This document shows positions 8,489-17,446 of a stretch of 64,000 nucleotides of DNA, in pieces. This stretch comes from DATGUP01 sp035301265 (lineage in GTDB: Bacteria; Bacillota; Bacilli; Bacillales; Amphibacillaceae). Under the pieces are notes generated by a model. The model was not told where the DNA came from and ran no database searches. It worked only from the letters and a program-made list of their open reading frames with translations. The stretch covers positions 1-64,000 of the forward strand of contig DATGUP010000016.1 in the NCBI GenBank assembly GCA_035301265.1, read 5' to 3'. Position numbers and translations under genes: made by a program. The stretch's first letter is position 1, and each line of letters starts with the position of its first letter.

Positions 8489-9232
8489 TCACGCAAAATA
8501 CTCATCCATGTCAGCGTCCTCAAGACGATGACCGATATAAAATGTACCGAAAATGCCATAGCGTGCACTTACTTCGTCGAAACGTGTTTCATAGATGAGC
8601 TTTTTAAATTGGAGCGGATCGTGACAGAATAAAGAAACCCCCCATTCGTAATCATCCAACCCTGTCGATCCAGTAATGATCCGCTTGACATCAGCGGTAA
8701 ACGGCTTAGCCGTTTTAATATGATCAAACATCAAATGTTTTCGATCCTCTTTTGGCAGCTGATACCAATTGTATGTTTCACCGCGCATTTTACTCATCGG
8801 GTAGAAGCATATATAGTCGTCTGTTGGAATTTGTGGGAACAGTTTTTTGCGCATTTCCGGATCGTCGAAAGGATTATCGTAATCTTTCGTGTAGGAACTT
8901 TTTTCGACAATCGATACAAAGGAGCCACTTGCTTTTGTAAACGTTCCGAGCGTTGACTTATTGAACATAAGCTCAACTTGATTGATCTCTTTCATCGTCG
9001 GACGCAAGATCATTAACAGAAGATCGGCTTTTTGACCGACAACTGAATAAACAGCATGATCCCCCCTACCGGCATCGGTTACTTTCTGCCAAGATGATAA
9101 AAGCTCTCGGAATTCTGCCAATGCTTTTTCTTTGACATCCCCATGAGCCTCCTGCCATCTTTTCCAATCAATTGTACGGAAATCGTGCAATGCATACCAA
9201 CCCTCATATGTTTTAACCGCTTCCACTGTCAT
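8489..9232 (-). CDS. hemQ: Coproheme decarboxylase HemQ
   Basis: A 247-residue member of the chlorite-dismutase fold. It converts iron-coproporphyrin III to haem b, the last step of the coproporphyrin-dependent haem pathway of Gram-positive bacteria. The catalytic Tyr lies in CFYPMSKMRGETYNWY (Tyr144) and the proximal haem His in MFDHIKTAKPF (His171); both match Bacillota HemQ. The start is set by AGGAGGG 8 bases upstream of 9232. It has no haem-biosynthesis neighbours here. The supply of haem from HemQ and from the isd-like operon at 50-55 kb would converge. Confidence 0.93.
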   Translation of the reverse strand: MTVEAVKTYEGWYALHDFRTIDWKRWQEAHGDVKEKALAEFRELLSSWQKVTDAGRGDHAVYSVVGQKADLLLMILRPTMKEINQVELMFNKSTLGTFTKASGSFVSIVEKSSYTKDYDNPFDDPEMRKKLFPQIPTDDYICFYPMSKMRGETYNWYQLPKEDRKHLMFDHIKTAKPFTADVKRIITGSTGLDDYEWGVSLFCHDPLQFKKLIYETRFDEVSARYGIFGTFYIGHRLEDADMDEYFA

Positions 9233-9387
9233 GATTAAACCCTCCTATATCTTATTACATATCATATGACAAAACCAATGTATCAACATTGCTGACCATT
9301 ATGTGTGATTTATTTCACTCTTTGCACCGACATGATGAGAAATGTATGACAAATGATTGTATTATCAGAATCGTTTTTCAGAACATC

Positions 9388-9417
9388 TTTACAGTTATGA
9401 AGCGCTTACAATATAAT
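9388..9417 (+). promoter_or_regulatory. Promoter of the acetoacetyl-CoA synthetase gene
   Basis: TTTACA (9388-9393), an 18-base spacer and TATAAT (9412-9417), 35 bases before the ATG. The spacer contains ATGAAGCGCTTACA, which resembles the right half of a CcpA cre site but is one base short on the left, so catabolite control is only a guess. Confidence 0.65.
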
Positions 9418-9452
9418 AAAGGTAAGACTGTACGAACCAGGAGTGAGCTAAA

Positions 9453-11444
9453 ATGAAACCGATCGAAGAAGGCACATTGTTGTGGGAACCTGATGCGAAT
9501 CGAAAACAGCAAACAAACATTTATCATTATATGACGTGGTTAGCCAAGCATAAACAACTCGATTTTTCGGATTATCATAGCCTTTGGCAATGGTCCGTCA
9601 GCGAGATAGAGGCGTTTTGGGAATCGATTTGGGACTATTTCGATATCCAATCTGGTACACCATACCAAACCATACTCTCAACGCATACCATGCCAGGTGC
9701 CCGATGGTTTCCAGGGGCAACCATCAATTATACTGAACATATTTTTCGCAACCGCGATCTAGATCGAACAGCCATTATCCACGCTTCAGAAATGCGAAAG
9801 ACAGCGGAAATCACTTGGGGAGAGCTTTTTCGAGACACCGCTGCATTACAGCAAACATTGAAACGTCTCGGTGTAAAAAAAGGCGATCGCGTCGTCGCTT
9901 ATGTCGCCAATATTTATGAAGCCATTACAGCTTTTTTAGCAACAGCCAGCCTCGGGGCAGTCTGGTCGAGCGCCTCGCCTGACTTTGGCACCCAAAGCGT
10001 TATCGATCGTTTTAAGCAAATCGAGCCGAAAGTCATGATCACAGTCGATGGCTATAGTTATGGCGGCAAATCATTTAACCGGCTTCCTGTTGTGGAAAGC
10101 ATTCAAGCCGAACTGCCGACATTAGAAGCAACGATCGCCATTCCGTTTCTACAGGATGAGCCTGATTTTAGCAGGTTAAAAAATGTGATCCATTGGAAGG
10201 ACGCTGTACATGCAGACGGAAAGCCAAACCTCACTTATGAACGCGTCCCATTCAACGATCCATTATGGGTGCTCTTTTCCTCCGGCACAACGGGAAAGCC
10301 AAAACCGATCGTCCAAAGTCAGGGCGGCATTTTGCTCGAGCACTTGAAAGCACTCACTTTCCATGCTGACTTAGGTGAGGAAGATCGCTTTTTCTGGTTT
10401 ACAACGACGGGGTGGATGATGTGGAATTTCCTTGTCGGCGGACTGCTGACGGGAAGCGCAATTATATTGTATGATGGCAATCCTAGCTATCCTGATTTGC
10501 ATACGCTATGGCGCTTGGCTGAAGAAACGAAAATGACTATCTTCGGCACGAGTGCCAGCTATATTACATCGTGTATGAAAGACGAAAACCTTGTTCCCAA
10601 AGAACAATTTAACCTCAGCTATCTAAAAAGTATCAGTTCCACCGGATCCCCGCTTCCGCCCGAAGGTTTTAAATGGTGTTATGACAATGTGAAAAAAGAT
10701 CTCTGGATTGCTTCGGCAAGCGGCGGAACCGACGTTTGCACTGCCTTTATCCTCGGGGCGCCGATTTTGCCAGTTCACGCCGGGGAACTGCAATGCCGCG
10801 GGTTGGGCGCAAAAATTGAAAGCTTTAATGATGAAGGAAAACCGGTGATCGAGGAAGTTGGCGAACTCGTCCTAACCGAACCATTTCCATCCATGCCGAT
10901 CTATTTTTGGAATGACCCGGACGGCTCCCGACTCCGCGACAGCTACTTTGATCTATTTCCAGGCGTTTGGCGCCACGGGGACTATTTGAAAATTACCAAC
11001 CGGGGAACATGTGTCATTTACGGTCGGTCTGATGCCACTATTAACAGAGGCGGCATCCGGATCGGAACGAGTGAAATTTACCGAGCCGTTGATCACATTA
11101 AAGAAGTCGCAGATAGTCTCATCGTGGATATACCCGACGGCGATGACTCTTTCGTCCCATTGTTCGTTCTTATGAAGGAAGGCGAGGAACTGACAGAAGA
11201 CATCAAAAAGAATATCAAGCAGCAAATTAAGACTCAATGCTCACCGCGACATGTGCCATCTGCGATTTACGAAGCGCCGGATTTACCCAAAACGTTAAAC
11301 GGCAAAAAATTAGAGATTCCTGTGAAAAAAATTCTCATGGGCAAACGAGTCGATCAAGTGGTCAACAAAGGATCGTTAAGCAACCCGGATTCATTAGACT
11401 ATTTTGTGCAGTTTGCGGCAAAGCATTTACATGCAAGAACATGA
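9453..11444 (+). CDS. Acetoacetate-CoA ligase (acetoacetyl-CoA synthetase)
   Basis: A 663-residue ANL-superfamily enzyme that activates acetoacetate with ATP and CoA. The N-terminal ACAS_N region is followed by the adenylation motif LFSSGTTGKPKP (about residue 273), FTTTGWMMWNF, and the late motif YGRSDATINRGGIRIGTSEIY. The catalytic C-terminal Lys is in KTLNGKKLEIPVKK. The acetoacetate type is indicated by GARWFPGATINYTEH and by LVGGLLTGSAIILYDGNP. Acetoacetate use links to ketone, leucine or PHB breakdown, but no such genes are beside it. It starts behind AGGAGTGAG and ends at a strong terminator. Confidence 0.9.
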   Translation: MKPIEEGTLLWEPDANRKQQTNIYHYMTWLAKHKQLDFSDYHSLWQWSVSEIEAFWESIWDYFDIQSGTPYQTILSTHTMPGARWFPGATINYTEHIFRNRDLDRTAIIHASEMRKTAEITWGELFRDTAALQQTLKRLGVKKGDRVVAYVANIYEAITAFLATASLGAVWSSASPDFGTQSVIDRFKQIEPKVMITVDGYSYGGKSFNRLPVVESIQAELPTLEATIAIPFLQDEPDFSRLKNVIHWKDAVHADGKPNLTYERVPFNDPLWVLFSSGTTGKPKPIVQSQGGILLEHLKALTFHADLGEEDRFFWFTTTGWMMWNFLVGGLLTGSAIILYDGNPSYPDLHTLWRLAEETKMTIFGTSASYITSCMKDENLVPKEQFNLSYLKSISSTGSPLPPEGFKWCYDNVKKDLWIASASGGTDVCTAFILGAPILPVHAGELQCRGLGAKIESFNDEGKPVIEEVGELVLTEPFPSMPIYFWNDPDGSRLRDSYFDLFPGVWRHGDYLKITNRGTCVIYGRSDATINRGGIRIGTSEIYRAVDHIKEVADSLIVDIPDGDDSFVPLFVLMKEGEELTEDIKKNIKQQIKTQCSPRHVPSAIYEAPDLPKTLNGKKLEIPVKKILMGKRVDQVVNKGSLSNPDSLDYFVQFAAKHLHART

Positions 11445-11511
11445 CATTTACCACAAAGAAAGGTCAACCGCTGCTGCATCGCTTAAACCATTCAAACATG
11501 CATGAACGTAG

Positions 11512-11536
11512 GCGCCGGTGCAGACCGGCGCTTCCC
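11512..11536 (+). terminator. Terminator after acetoacetyl-CoA synthetase
   Basis: GCGCCGGT (11512-11519), loop GCAG, ACCGGCGC (11524-11531), then TTCCCTTCTTT. Confidence 0.8.
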
Positions 11537-11687
11537 TTCTTTAATCTTTCAATTTCCACTTTTCCTGGCTTCCTCAACTAATCCGAGCCATACGGAAAAA
11601 GACCAATCATAAATTTTAAATCGTTTATGATCTGGAATTTTCCCACCATTAAGGAAGATTCATCTGTTCTCTTTTTGTTTTTCCCTG

Positions 11688-11930
11688 CTATAAAATATAT
11701 GACAATGAAAATAGCCATAAGGATGATATCACATGGCTGACAACAAAGTTATCGAAAGATTTTTCCAATCCAAAATTAACAAATGCAAAAATAACAAGTG
11801 CCCATACAATGTTTTTTTGGTTCATATAAAAATTAGCTGCCTTTCTCGAATCTGACCCGATTGTGGCATTTAAAACTAAAAGAACTGCTGCTCTGATAAT
11901 ATAGCACATCTGTAAACTGGAAATCATTAC
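11688..11930 (-). CDS. Possible small membrane protein, doubtful
   Basis: An 80-codon frame with two hydrophobic stretches (residues about 8-20 and 44-57: NIVWALVIFAFVNFGLEKSF). The ATG at 11930 has only GGAG 3 bases upstream, so translation initiation would be poor. I recognise no family. It could be a degraded membrane-protein gene or chance in AT-rich DNA. Confidence 0.25.
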   Translation of the reverse strand, partial: VMISSLQMCYIIRAAVLLVLNATIGSDSRKAANFYMNQKNIVWALVIFAFVNFGLEKSFDNFVVSHVISSLWLFSLSYIL

Positions 11931-12002
11931 TCCATATTTTTGGAAAATGCGTCTTTGAATGATTATAATGAATACAACACATTTCCAAAAGGAAGGATAC
12001 AT

Positions 12003-12581
12003 ATGGCAAAAAAACTCATTCTTGCCTCTTCATCCCCAAGAAGACAAGAGCTCTTAAACCAAGTCGGAATTCCTTTTACACTTCGGAAACAAGATGTAGA
12101 TGAATCCAAAATCACAACAACAAATCCGCTGGAAAAAGTGAAGCAACTCGCAAGCTTGAAAGGACTGAGCACCCCATTAAAAGACGATAAGGAAGTCATT
12201 TTATCGGCCGATACCGTCGTTGCCTACCAAGAACGTATTTTTGAAAAACCGCAGTCGAAGGAAGAAGCTTACCAAATGATCGCCGCATTAAGCGGAGCCA
12301 CACACGATGTACTTACTGGCGTTATGCTCCGTTCACAGGATGATGCATATGTATTCGCCGAACGAACAAAGGTCGAATTTTGGCCTTTGACACCGGAGGA
12401 AATCGAATGGTACGTGTCGACGGATGATCCGTATGACAAAGCAGGTGCTTACGGCATTCAAAGCCTCGGGACCGTGCTTGTTAAACGATTGATCGGCGAT
12501 TATGCCAATGTTGTCGGTTTACCGATTGCCCGCGTCGTTCGCGAGCTTAAAAATTTTTCCGTGTACCCGAAATCAATCTGA
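12003..12581 (+). CDS. maf: Maf/YhdE nucleotide pyrophosphatase
   Basis: A 192-residue Maf protein, a house-cleaning pyrophosphatase for dTTP/UTP and modified nucleotides. The signature LILASSSPRRQELL is at residues 4-17. The other conserved elements are ILSADTVV, KPQSKEEA and DKAGAYGIQ (active-site Asp/Lys). The ATG at 12003 is chosen because AAGGA precedes it and the family begins MxxxLILAS; the ORF extends 63 bases upstream with unrelated sequence. In many Bacillota maf sits by radC and mreB; here it stands alone, so it may be a relocated or second copy. Confidence 0.88.
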   Translation: MAKKLILASSSPRRQELLNQVGIPFTLRKQDVDESKITTTNPLEKVKQLASLKGLSTPLKDDKEVILSADTVVAYQERIFEKPQSKEEAYQMIAALSGATHDVLTGVMLRSQDDAYVFAERTKVEFWPLTPEEIEWYVSTDDPYDKAGAYGIQSLGTVLVKRLIGDYANVVGLPIARVVRELKNFSVYPKSI

Positions 12582-12762
12582 AAAAAATCTCACCACGTGG
12601 ATCCGTTTGTACTGTATGAATGGAAATTCAAATAGTCTAGCCAACTCAGGCTCATGTCAAAAGGTTTGAATACTTATCGAATAAGAATTTCTTCATCGAT
12701 CTGACTCAGAAACAGCTTTCTTTTATTTGCGAATTTCCTCCAGCTGAAAGTTTTCCCTGCTT

Positions 12763-15039
12763 TTAAGTAAAGTGTTGCCGAACGCCTGCCTTCAACCATT
12801 TCGCCGTCGATGTGTCAGCGTTTAACATTTCCTCTGGCGTGCCGGTAAATATAATCTCCCCGCCTTTCTGTCCTCCGCCCGGTCCTAATTCGATGATCCA
12901 ATCGCTCGCCGCTATGAAGTCTAGATTGTGTTCGATAATCATAACGGAGTTCCCTCTATCCACAAGTTTTTGAAAGACGTCCAGAAGGTCCTCATTATTT
13001 TTTGCATGCAACCCTAACGACGGCTCGTCCAACAGGTAGATTTGTCCTTCTTTTTTGAGATGGCTGGCCAATTTGAGACGCTGAACTTCCCCGCCGCTCA
13101 GCGAACTCGTCGTCTGTCCCAAGGTGAGATACCCTAATCCGACTTCTTTGAGCATATGCAATTTTTTAATCATCTTCGGCCGTTTAAAATAATTGAGCGC
13201 CTCATTAATCGTTAAATCCAAAATCTCCACGATATTCTTACTCTTATATCGATAGACGAGCGCTTCGGCTGAATATCGCATCCCGTTGCATGCCTCACAC
13301 GCAATTGTTACAGGGTCGGCAAATGCAACATCCGGCTTGATTTCGCCTTTACCTTGGCAGACAGGACAGGCACCTAATGAGTTAAAGCTAAATAAACCTG
13401 CGGGTCGCCCCGATTCTTTGGCAAAGATAGAGCGAATATCATCCATAATTCCCATATAAGTTGCAAGTGTCGAACGGTTGGAGATGCCTATTCTCCCTTG
13501 TCCTACCGCTATCGTTTCCGGATACCTTTCCATGAATGCTTCCAGCATTAACGAGCTTTTGCCTGATCCCGACACACCGCACACAGAAACTAAGACATTT
13601 TTGGGAATACGGACACTGATGTTTTTTAAGTTATGGTGATTGGCTCTTTTAATGGTAAACCAATGTTTGATATTCCTTGGGTTTTTGTTTATCTGTAAAT
13701 TATGGTTGAGAGTTGTTGCGGTTGTTTCGTTTTTTAATTCGGCCACTGTTCCTTGAAAGACAATTTCCCCGCCGTCCACACCTGCACCTGGTCCCATTTC
13801 GATGATTTCATCCGCGGCTTTTATGACAGATAGATCGTGTTCGATGACGATAACGGTATTATGCTGCTCTTTGATATTTTGTAGCATTTGTATTAACATC
13901 TCCACCTCATCGGGATGAAGACCTGCCGTTGGTTCATCAAAAATATATATGATATTGTTCAAACTGCTCCCTAAATGGCGGGCGATTTTGACCCGTTGAG
14001 CTTCCCCTCCGGACAAGGTGCCTATTTGCCGAGATAGACTCAAATATCCTAACCCCATATCAATGAGTTGTTTTATACGTGGCATGGCTTGTTGTGCGAT
14101 CGATTCGCCTAACGGATCTTTTATTTTCGCTAGTTCTTTGAGCAATTCTGTCAGTTCCAGTTGGTCGTAATCAGCAATGTTTAAGCCATTTATGCGACAT
14201 GCTAACACCTCAGGGTTTAGGCCCGAACCTTGACAAATCGGACATAAAGAATGTGTCGATACGGCTAAGACATCATCTTGGGATACGTCTTTGAGCTTTG
14301 AGATATCTCTGTTGATATAAAGACGCTTGAACCTTGGCAATAATCCGTCCCACTCATGGTCTTGGGGACCGTTTTTAGTATGAAACGGTGCATAGACTTT
14401 TTCGCCTTTTGGAGGGCCGTATATCAGCAGGTGACGTTTCTCTTCAGGGTAATCTTTTATAGGAAGATCCGGATCGAATAAGCCGCCGCTCATCATCCAT
14501 CGGCCTTGCCAACCAGCGGGCGATAATGGTTTAAATTGGACGGCATAATCTCGAAGTGACTTATTGAAATCAATCAACTTATTTGGATCAGGTACAATCA
14601 CTCTTCCGAATCCACCGCATTCCGAACATCTGCCAAAGGAACTGCGGCTTGAAAAATCAGTGGCCGTGCCGATGGATGGCTTTCCAATTCGCGAAAACAA
14701 CAATCTAATCAATGGATCGATATCCATATAAGAGCCAACAGTTGAGCGAAAATTGCCTCCTATCGGTCTTTGCTCGACGACAACAACTGGGCTTAAGTTT
14801 TGCATCAGATCGGCATGGGGCCTTTCGTATCTTGGCATTTGATTGCGGACATAGAGCGGATGATTCAACGTCATTTGTCTTCGGCTCTCAGCTGCCAATG
14901 TATCAAAAACAACCGAGCTCTTGCCTGAACCGGAAAGACCAGTCAATACAGTAATGGTTTCTTTCGGTATATTTAAATCGATATTTTTTAAATTATTTTG
15001 CTTAAGTCCCCTTAAAATAATTTCATCTCTTATTGCCAC
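12763..15039 (-). CDS. UvrA2-type excinuclease-like ABC ATPase
   Basis: A 758-residue tandem ABC protein. Two Walker A motifs (GLSGSGKSS at residues 34-42 and GVSGSGKSS in the second half) and two signatures (LSGGEAQRVKIA, LSGGEVQRLKLA) are intact. Zinc-type CxxC pairs (CSECGG, CPICQG, CPVCQG, CEACNG) are present. It is about 180 residues shorter than housekeeping UvrA and lacks room for the UvrB-binding domain, which defines the class II (UvrA2/DrrC-like) group linked to resistance against DNA-binding drugs. A GTG at 15039 with AAAGGGTGG upstream is the likely start; the ORF runs 60 bases further. Confidence 0.85.
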   Translation of the reverse strand: MAIRDEIILRGLKQNNLKNIDLNIPKETITVLTGLSGSGKSSVVFDTLAAESRRQMTLNHPLYVRNQMPRYERPHADLMQNLSPVVVVEQRPIGGNFRSTVGSYMDIDPLIRLLFSRIGKPSIGTATDFSSRSSFGRCSECGGFGRVIVPDPNKLIDFNKSLRDYAVQFKPLSPAGWQGRWMMSGGLFDPDLPIKDYPEEKRHLLIYGPPKGEKVYAPFHTKNGPQDHEWDGLLPRFKRLYINRDISKLKDVSQDDVLAVSTHSLCPICQGSGLNPEVLACRINGLNIADYDQLELTELLKELAKIKDPLGESIAQQAMPRIKQLIDMGLGYLSLSRQIGTLSGGEAQRVKIARHLGSSLNNIIYIFDEPTAGLHPDEVEMLIQMLQNIKEQHNTVIVIEHDLSVIKAADEIIEMGPGAGVDGGEIVFQGTVAELKNETTATTLNHNLQINKNPRNIKHWFTIKRANHHNLKNISVRIPKNVLVSVCGVSGSGKSSLMLEAFMERYPETIAVGQGRIGISNRSTLATYMGIMDDIRSIFAKESGRPAGLFSFNSLGACPVCQGKGEIKPDVAFADPVTIACEACNGMRYSAEALVYRYKSKNIVEILDLTINEALNYFKRPKMIKKLHMLKEVGLGYLTLGQTTSSLSGGEVQRLKLASHLKKEGQIYLLDEPSLGLHAKNNEDLLDVFQKLVDRGNSVMIIEHNLDFIAASDWIIELGPGGGQKGGEIIFTGTPEEMLNADTSTAKWLKAGVRQHFT

Positions 15040-15118
15040 AATACCACCCTTTCCGGTTGTGTCATTGGAGGAGATATTAAGGAGCGAACGGTACAACACC
15101 CGTTATCAGTAAAATAAA

Positions 15119-15380
15119 CTACAATACAAAAAAGATGGGAAAAGAAAGCGATAAAATCAACGATATCGTCGGTAACCATTTCCTTTCCCCTCTAAACAAT
15201 GCGATCATTGCGTATACAACCAATAACCGTCAGTCCAAGCATCATATAGTCCCCAATAAGCGAGTCGATCATCACAATTCTTATAGGTGGGACAAACGTA
15301 ATCAAAAAGCAAATAACTCCAATGGCCAAAGCAATATAACTCATAGCACCGTGTTTTCGAGAAACAGTTGCATTAGTCTT
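15119..15380 (-). pseudogene. Broken small membrane protein (frameshift)
   Basis: The minus-strand frame KTNATVSRKHGAMSYIALAI then GVICFLITFVPPIRIV and SLIGDYMMLGLTVIG would continue one frame over as VVYAMIALFRGERKWLPTIS ending FFVL. The joined product is a three-helix protein of about 85 residues. The break is near 15215 (a missing base in GGTTGTATAC). The natural start also appears lost: the codon before KTN is TAG, with GCGGGAG just upstream, and the only ATG left is inside at 15344. I do not recognise the family. Confidence 0.5.
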
Positions 15381-15463
15381 CTAGCCGCTCCCGCCAAACA
15401 GGATGAGAGACTACTCTTGATGCTTTATCACAACGATCAGCCGCCAAATGGCAAGCCGCCCGT

Positions 15464-16903
15464 TTACGAGACGGGCAGCTCTTCTTTTTGCTGTGTACCC
15501 AAACTCACCAACACATATACGACAAAGGCAGCTACAACAGGTAACACGACCGAATGGAAACCGAATGGTTCAGGGAAAAATGTATCCGAAAGAATGTACA
15601 ACCCAACGCCGACAATAATCGAAGCAAGGGCACCGTACTTGTTTCCCTTTTTCCAATACAGCCCCATAACAACCGGCCAAATAAACGCCGCTTCCAAACC
15701 GCCGAATGCAAATAAATTAAGCCAAATGATCAAATCAGGCGGATTCAAGGAAAGAACAAATACGATGATACCCAAAACAGCCGTAACTCCGATGCTTAAA
15801 CGTCGGACGCGGCTAGGTGAGGCTTTGGGTGCAAAATAGTTCAAATACACATCTTTAACGACCGCCGAACTGACTAAGAGCAAGAGCGAATCCACCGTCG
15901 ACATGATCGCCGCCATCGGAGCCGCCAGCACAATGCCCGCCAGCCAGGCCGGCATCACTTCAAGCGCGATGAGCGGCATCACCTTATCCCCGACTTCAAT
16001 CCCCGGCAAAATCGGCCGCGCAAACACGCCGATCAAATGCATATTCAGCATAATAAAACCGACGACGATCGTCCCGATAATAATCGCTCGGTGCAGCGAG
16101 CGCGAATTTTTATAAGACATCGCTCTGACAGCAATCTGCGGCAAAGCCACTACTCCGACACCGACAAGAATCCAAAATGACGATACAAACGCGGGTGTAA
16201 GCGTCCCCTCTGCACCGTATGGGGTGATTAGATTCGGGTTTTCTGCCTTAAGATCAGCGATAATATTCGGCACTCCGCCGCCTGCGATAATGACGGCGAT
16301 GAGCAAAATCAATGTTCCGATAAACATAATCGTTCCTTGAACGGCATCGGTCAGCGCCACCGCGCGAAAACCGCCGATCGTCACATAAACGAGAACAGAT
16401 ATGGCAAAGATAAACAAAGCACTCAAATAAGACAAACCTGTCAGCGACTCGATCAGTCTCGCCCCGCCGATCCATTGAGCGGCCATCGCTGAAAAGAGAA
16501 AAATAATAATGCTCACTGCTGATAAAATGACGACCCATTTGGACTGATAGCGCGTCTTCAAAAAATCGACCATCGTAACTGCCTTGTACTTTCGGGTAAC
16601 GATCGCAAATTTTTTACCAAGCACCATTAAAACAAAATAACCGGTCGCGACCTGAGTCATGGACAACAGCACCCAGCCAAGCCCTTCTGTATATGCCGTT
16701 CCCGGGCCGCCGATAAAACTCGACGCACTGCCATACGTTGCCGTCATCGTCATCGCCAGCATAAAACCGCCCATGCTCCGGCTGCCGAGAAAATACTCGT
16801 CCAAAAAAGAATCAGACGCCTGTACGTATCGTGATGCCCATACACCGACGCCAAAAATGATCACCAAAAGGAGAACAAGCGGCATAATCGCCTGTACGCT
16901 CAT
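15464..16903 (-). CDS. panF: Sodium/pantothenate symporter PanF
   Basis: A 479-residue, 13-helix sodium:solute symporter. The SSS features are FFLGSRSMGGFMLAMTMTA-type text after helix 1 (here EYFLGSRSMGGFMLAMTM), GPGTAYTEGLGWVLLSM, and APMAAIMSTVDSLLLL (sodium site). PanF imports pantothenate, the precursor of coenzyme A. Its start overlaps the stop of the small YhdT-like gene by 4 bases (ATGA), the classic yhdT-panF arrangement, which strengthens the assignment. A hairpin overlaps the stop codon (arms GCTGCCCGT and ACGGGCGGC), but it lacks a clear T run. Confidence 0.9.
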   Translation of the reverse strand: MSVQAIMPLVLLLVIIFGVGVWASRYVQASDSFLDEYFLGSRSMGGFMLAMTMTATYGSASSFIGGPGTAYTEGLGWVLLSMTQVATGYFVLMVLGKKFAIVTRKYKAVTMVDFLKTRYQSKWVVILSAVSIIIFLFSAMAAQWIGGARLIESLTGLSYLSALFIFAISVLVYVTIGGFRAVALTDAVQGTIMFIGTLILLIAVIIAGGGVPNIIADLKAENPNLITPYGAEGTLTPAFVSSFWILVGVGVVALPQIAVRAMSYKNSRSLHRAIIIGTIVVGFIMLNMHLIGVFARPILPGIEVGDKVMPLIALEVMPAWLAGIVLAAPMAAIMSTVDSLLLLVSSAVVKDVYLNYFAPKASPSRVRRLSIGVTAVLGIIVFVLSLNPPDLIIWLNLFAFGGLEAAFIWPVVMGLYWKKGNKYGALASIIVGVGLYILSDTFFPEPFGFHSVVLPVVAAFVVYVLVSLGTQQKEELPVS

Positions 16904-17163
16904 TTCTCGTCACCTTCTTCACCGTCGAGCGGTAAATCTGTAAAAAACAGCTTGACCACCATCGTAACCAATACGACCATTACAATATATCCGACAACAC
17001 AACTATAAAAAAACCAGGCTGGAAGTCCAAACACATATGAATAGTCGGCAGGATCTTTACGTCCCAATCCGTATGCAAAAGCAAACCACCAGACAAAGTT
17101 AAAAATGACTAATGCTACACCAAACCATGCTTCTCGATTGGCAATCTTAAAACGCTTGTCCAT
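16900..17163 (-). CDS. YhdT family membrane protein (DUF997), PanF partner
   Basis: An 87-residue, two-helix protein (FGVALVIFNFVWWFAFAYGL and FYSCVVGYIVMVVLVTMVV). The intervening GRKDPADYSYVFGLPAWF is the DUF997 hallmark. It starts at 17163, behind AAGGTG; the ORF extends 39 bases upstream without a site. The gene is translationally coupled to panF by an ATGA overlap. Its exact role in pantothenate uptake is not known; it probably forms a small subunit, as with other SSS transporters that have a two-helix partner. Confidence 0.88.
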   Translation of the reverse strand: MDKRFKIANREAWFGVALVIFNFVWWFAFAYGLGRKDPADYSYVFGLPAWFFYSCVVGYIVMVVLVTMVVKLFFTDLPLDGEEGDEK

Positions 17164-17446
17164 TCGGTCACCTTTCTGCTTTTGCATAAAAATCCCCCCC
17201 ATTTCTCTTGTTGGATGAAATATACAATCATTTCTTTTACTAATATAACTTAAAGTTTGAAAAATAGAAATAGATTCCTACTCATGGATAAACAACATCA
17301 AAGATCGCTCAAAAACATACGAGTAGTTGTGAAAACCAACCGAAAATAATAAGGAAAACTTCCCGTCTTTTTGATCGCTACATTACAACTCTAACTATTT
17401 CCCTTTTTATTTTATTTTTATTATCCTTGTTTCGGGAGGCGTTATA

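Noticed and set aside
9398..9413. CcpA cre site in the acetoacetyl-CoA synthetase promoter
   Set aside because: ATGAAGCGCTTACA is one base short and mismatched in its left half; not called as a site.
15135..15839. A 234-codon open frame on the + strand
   Set aside because: It is the antisense shadow of panF and of the broken small membrane gene; its composition (Pro/Thr/Asn-rich, no motif) and lack of a ribosome site argue against it.
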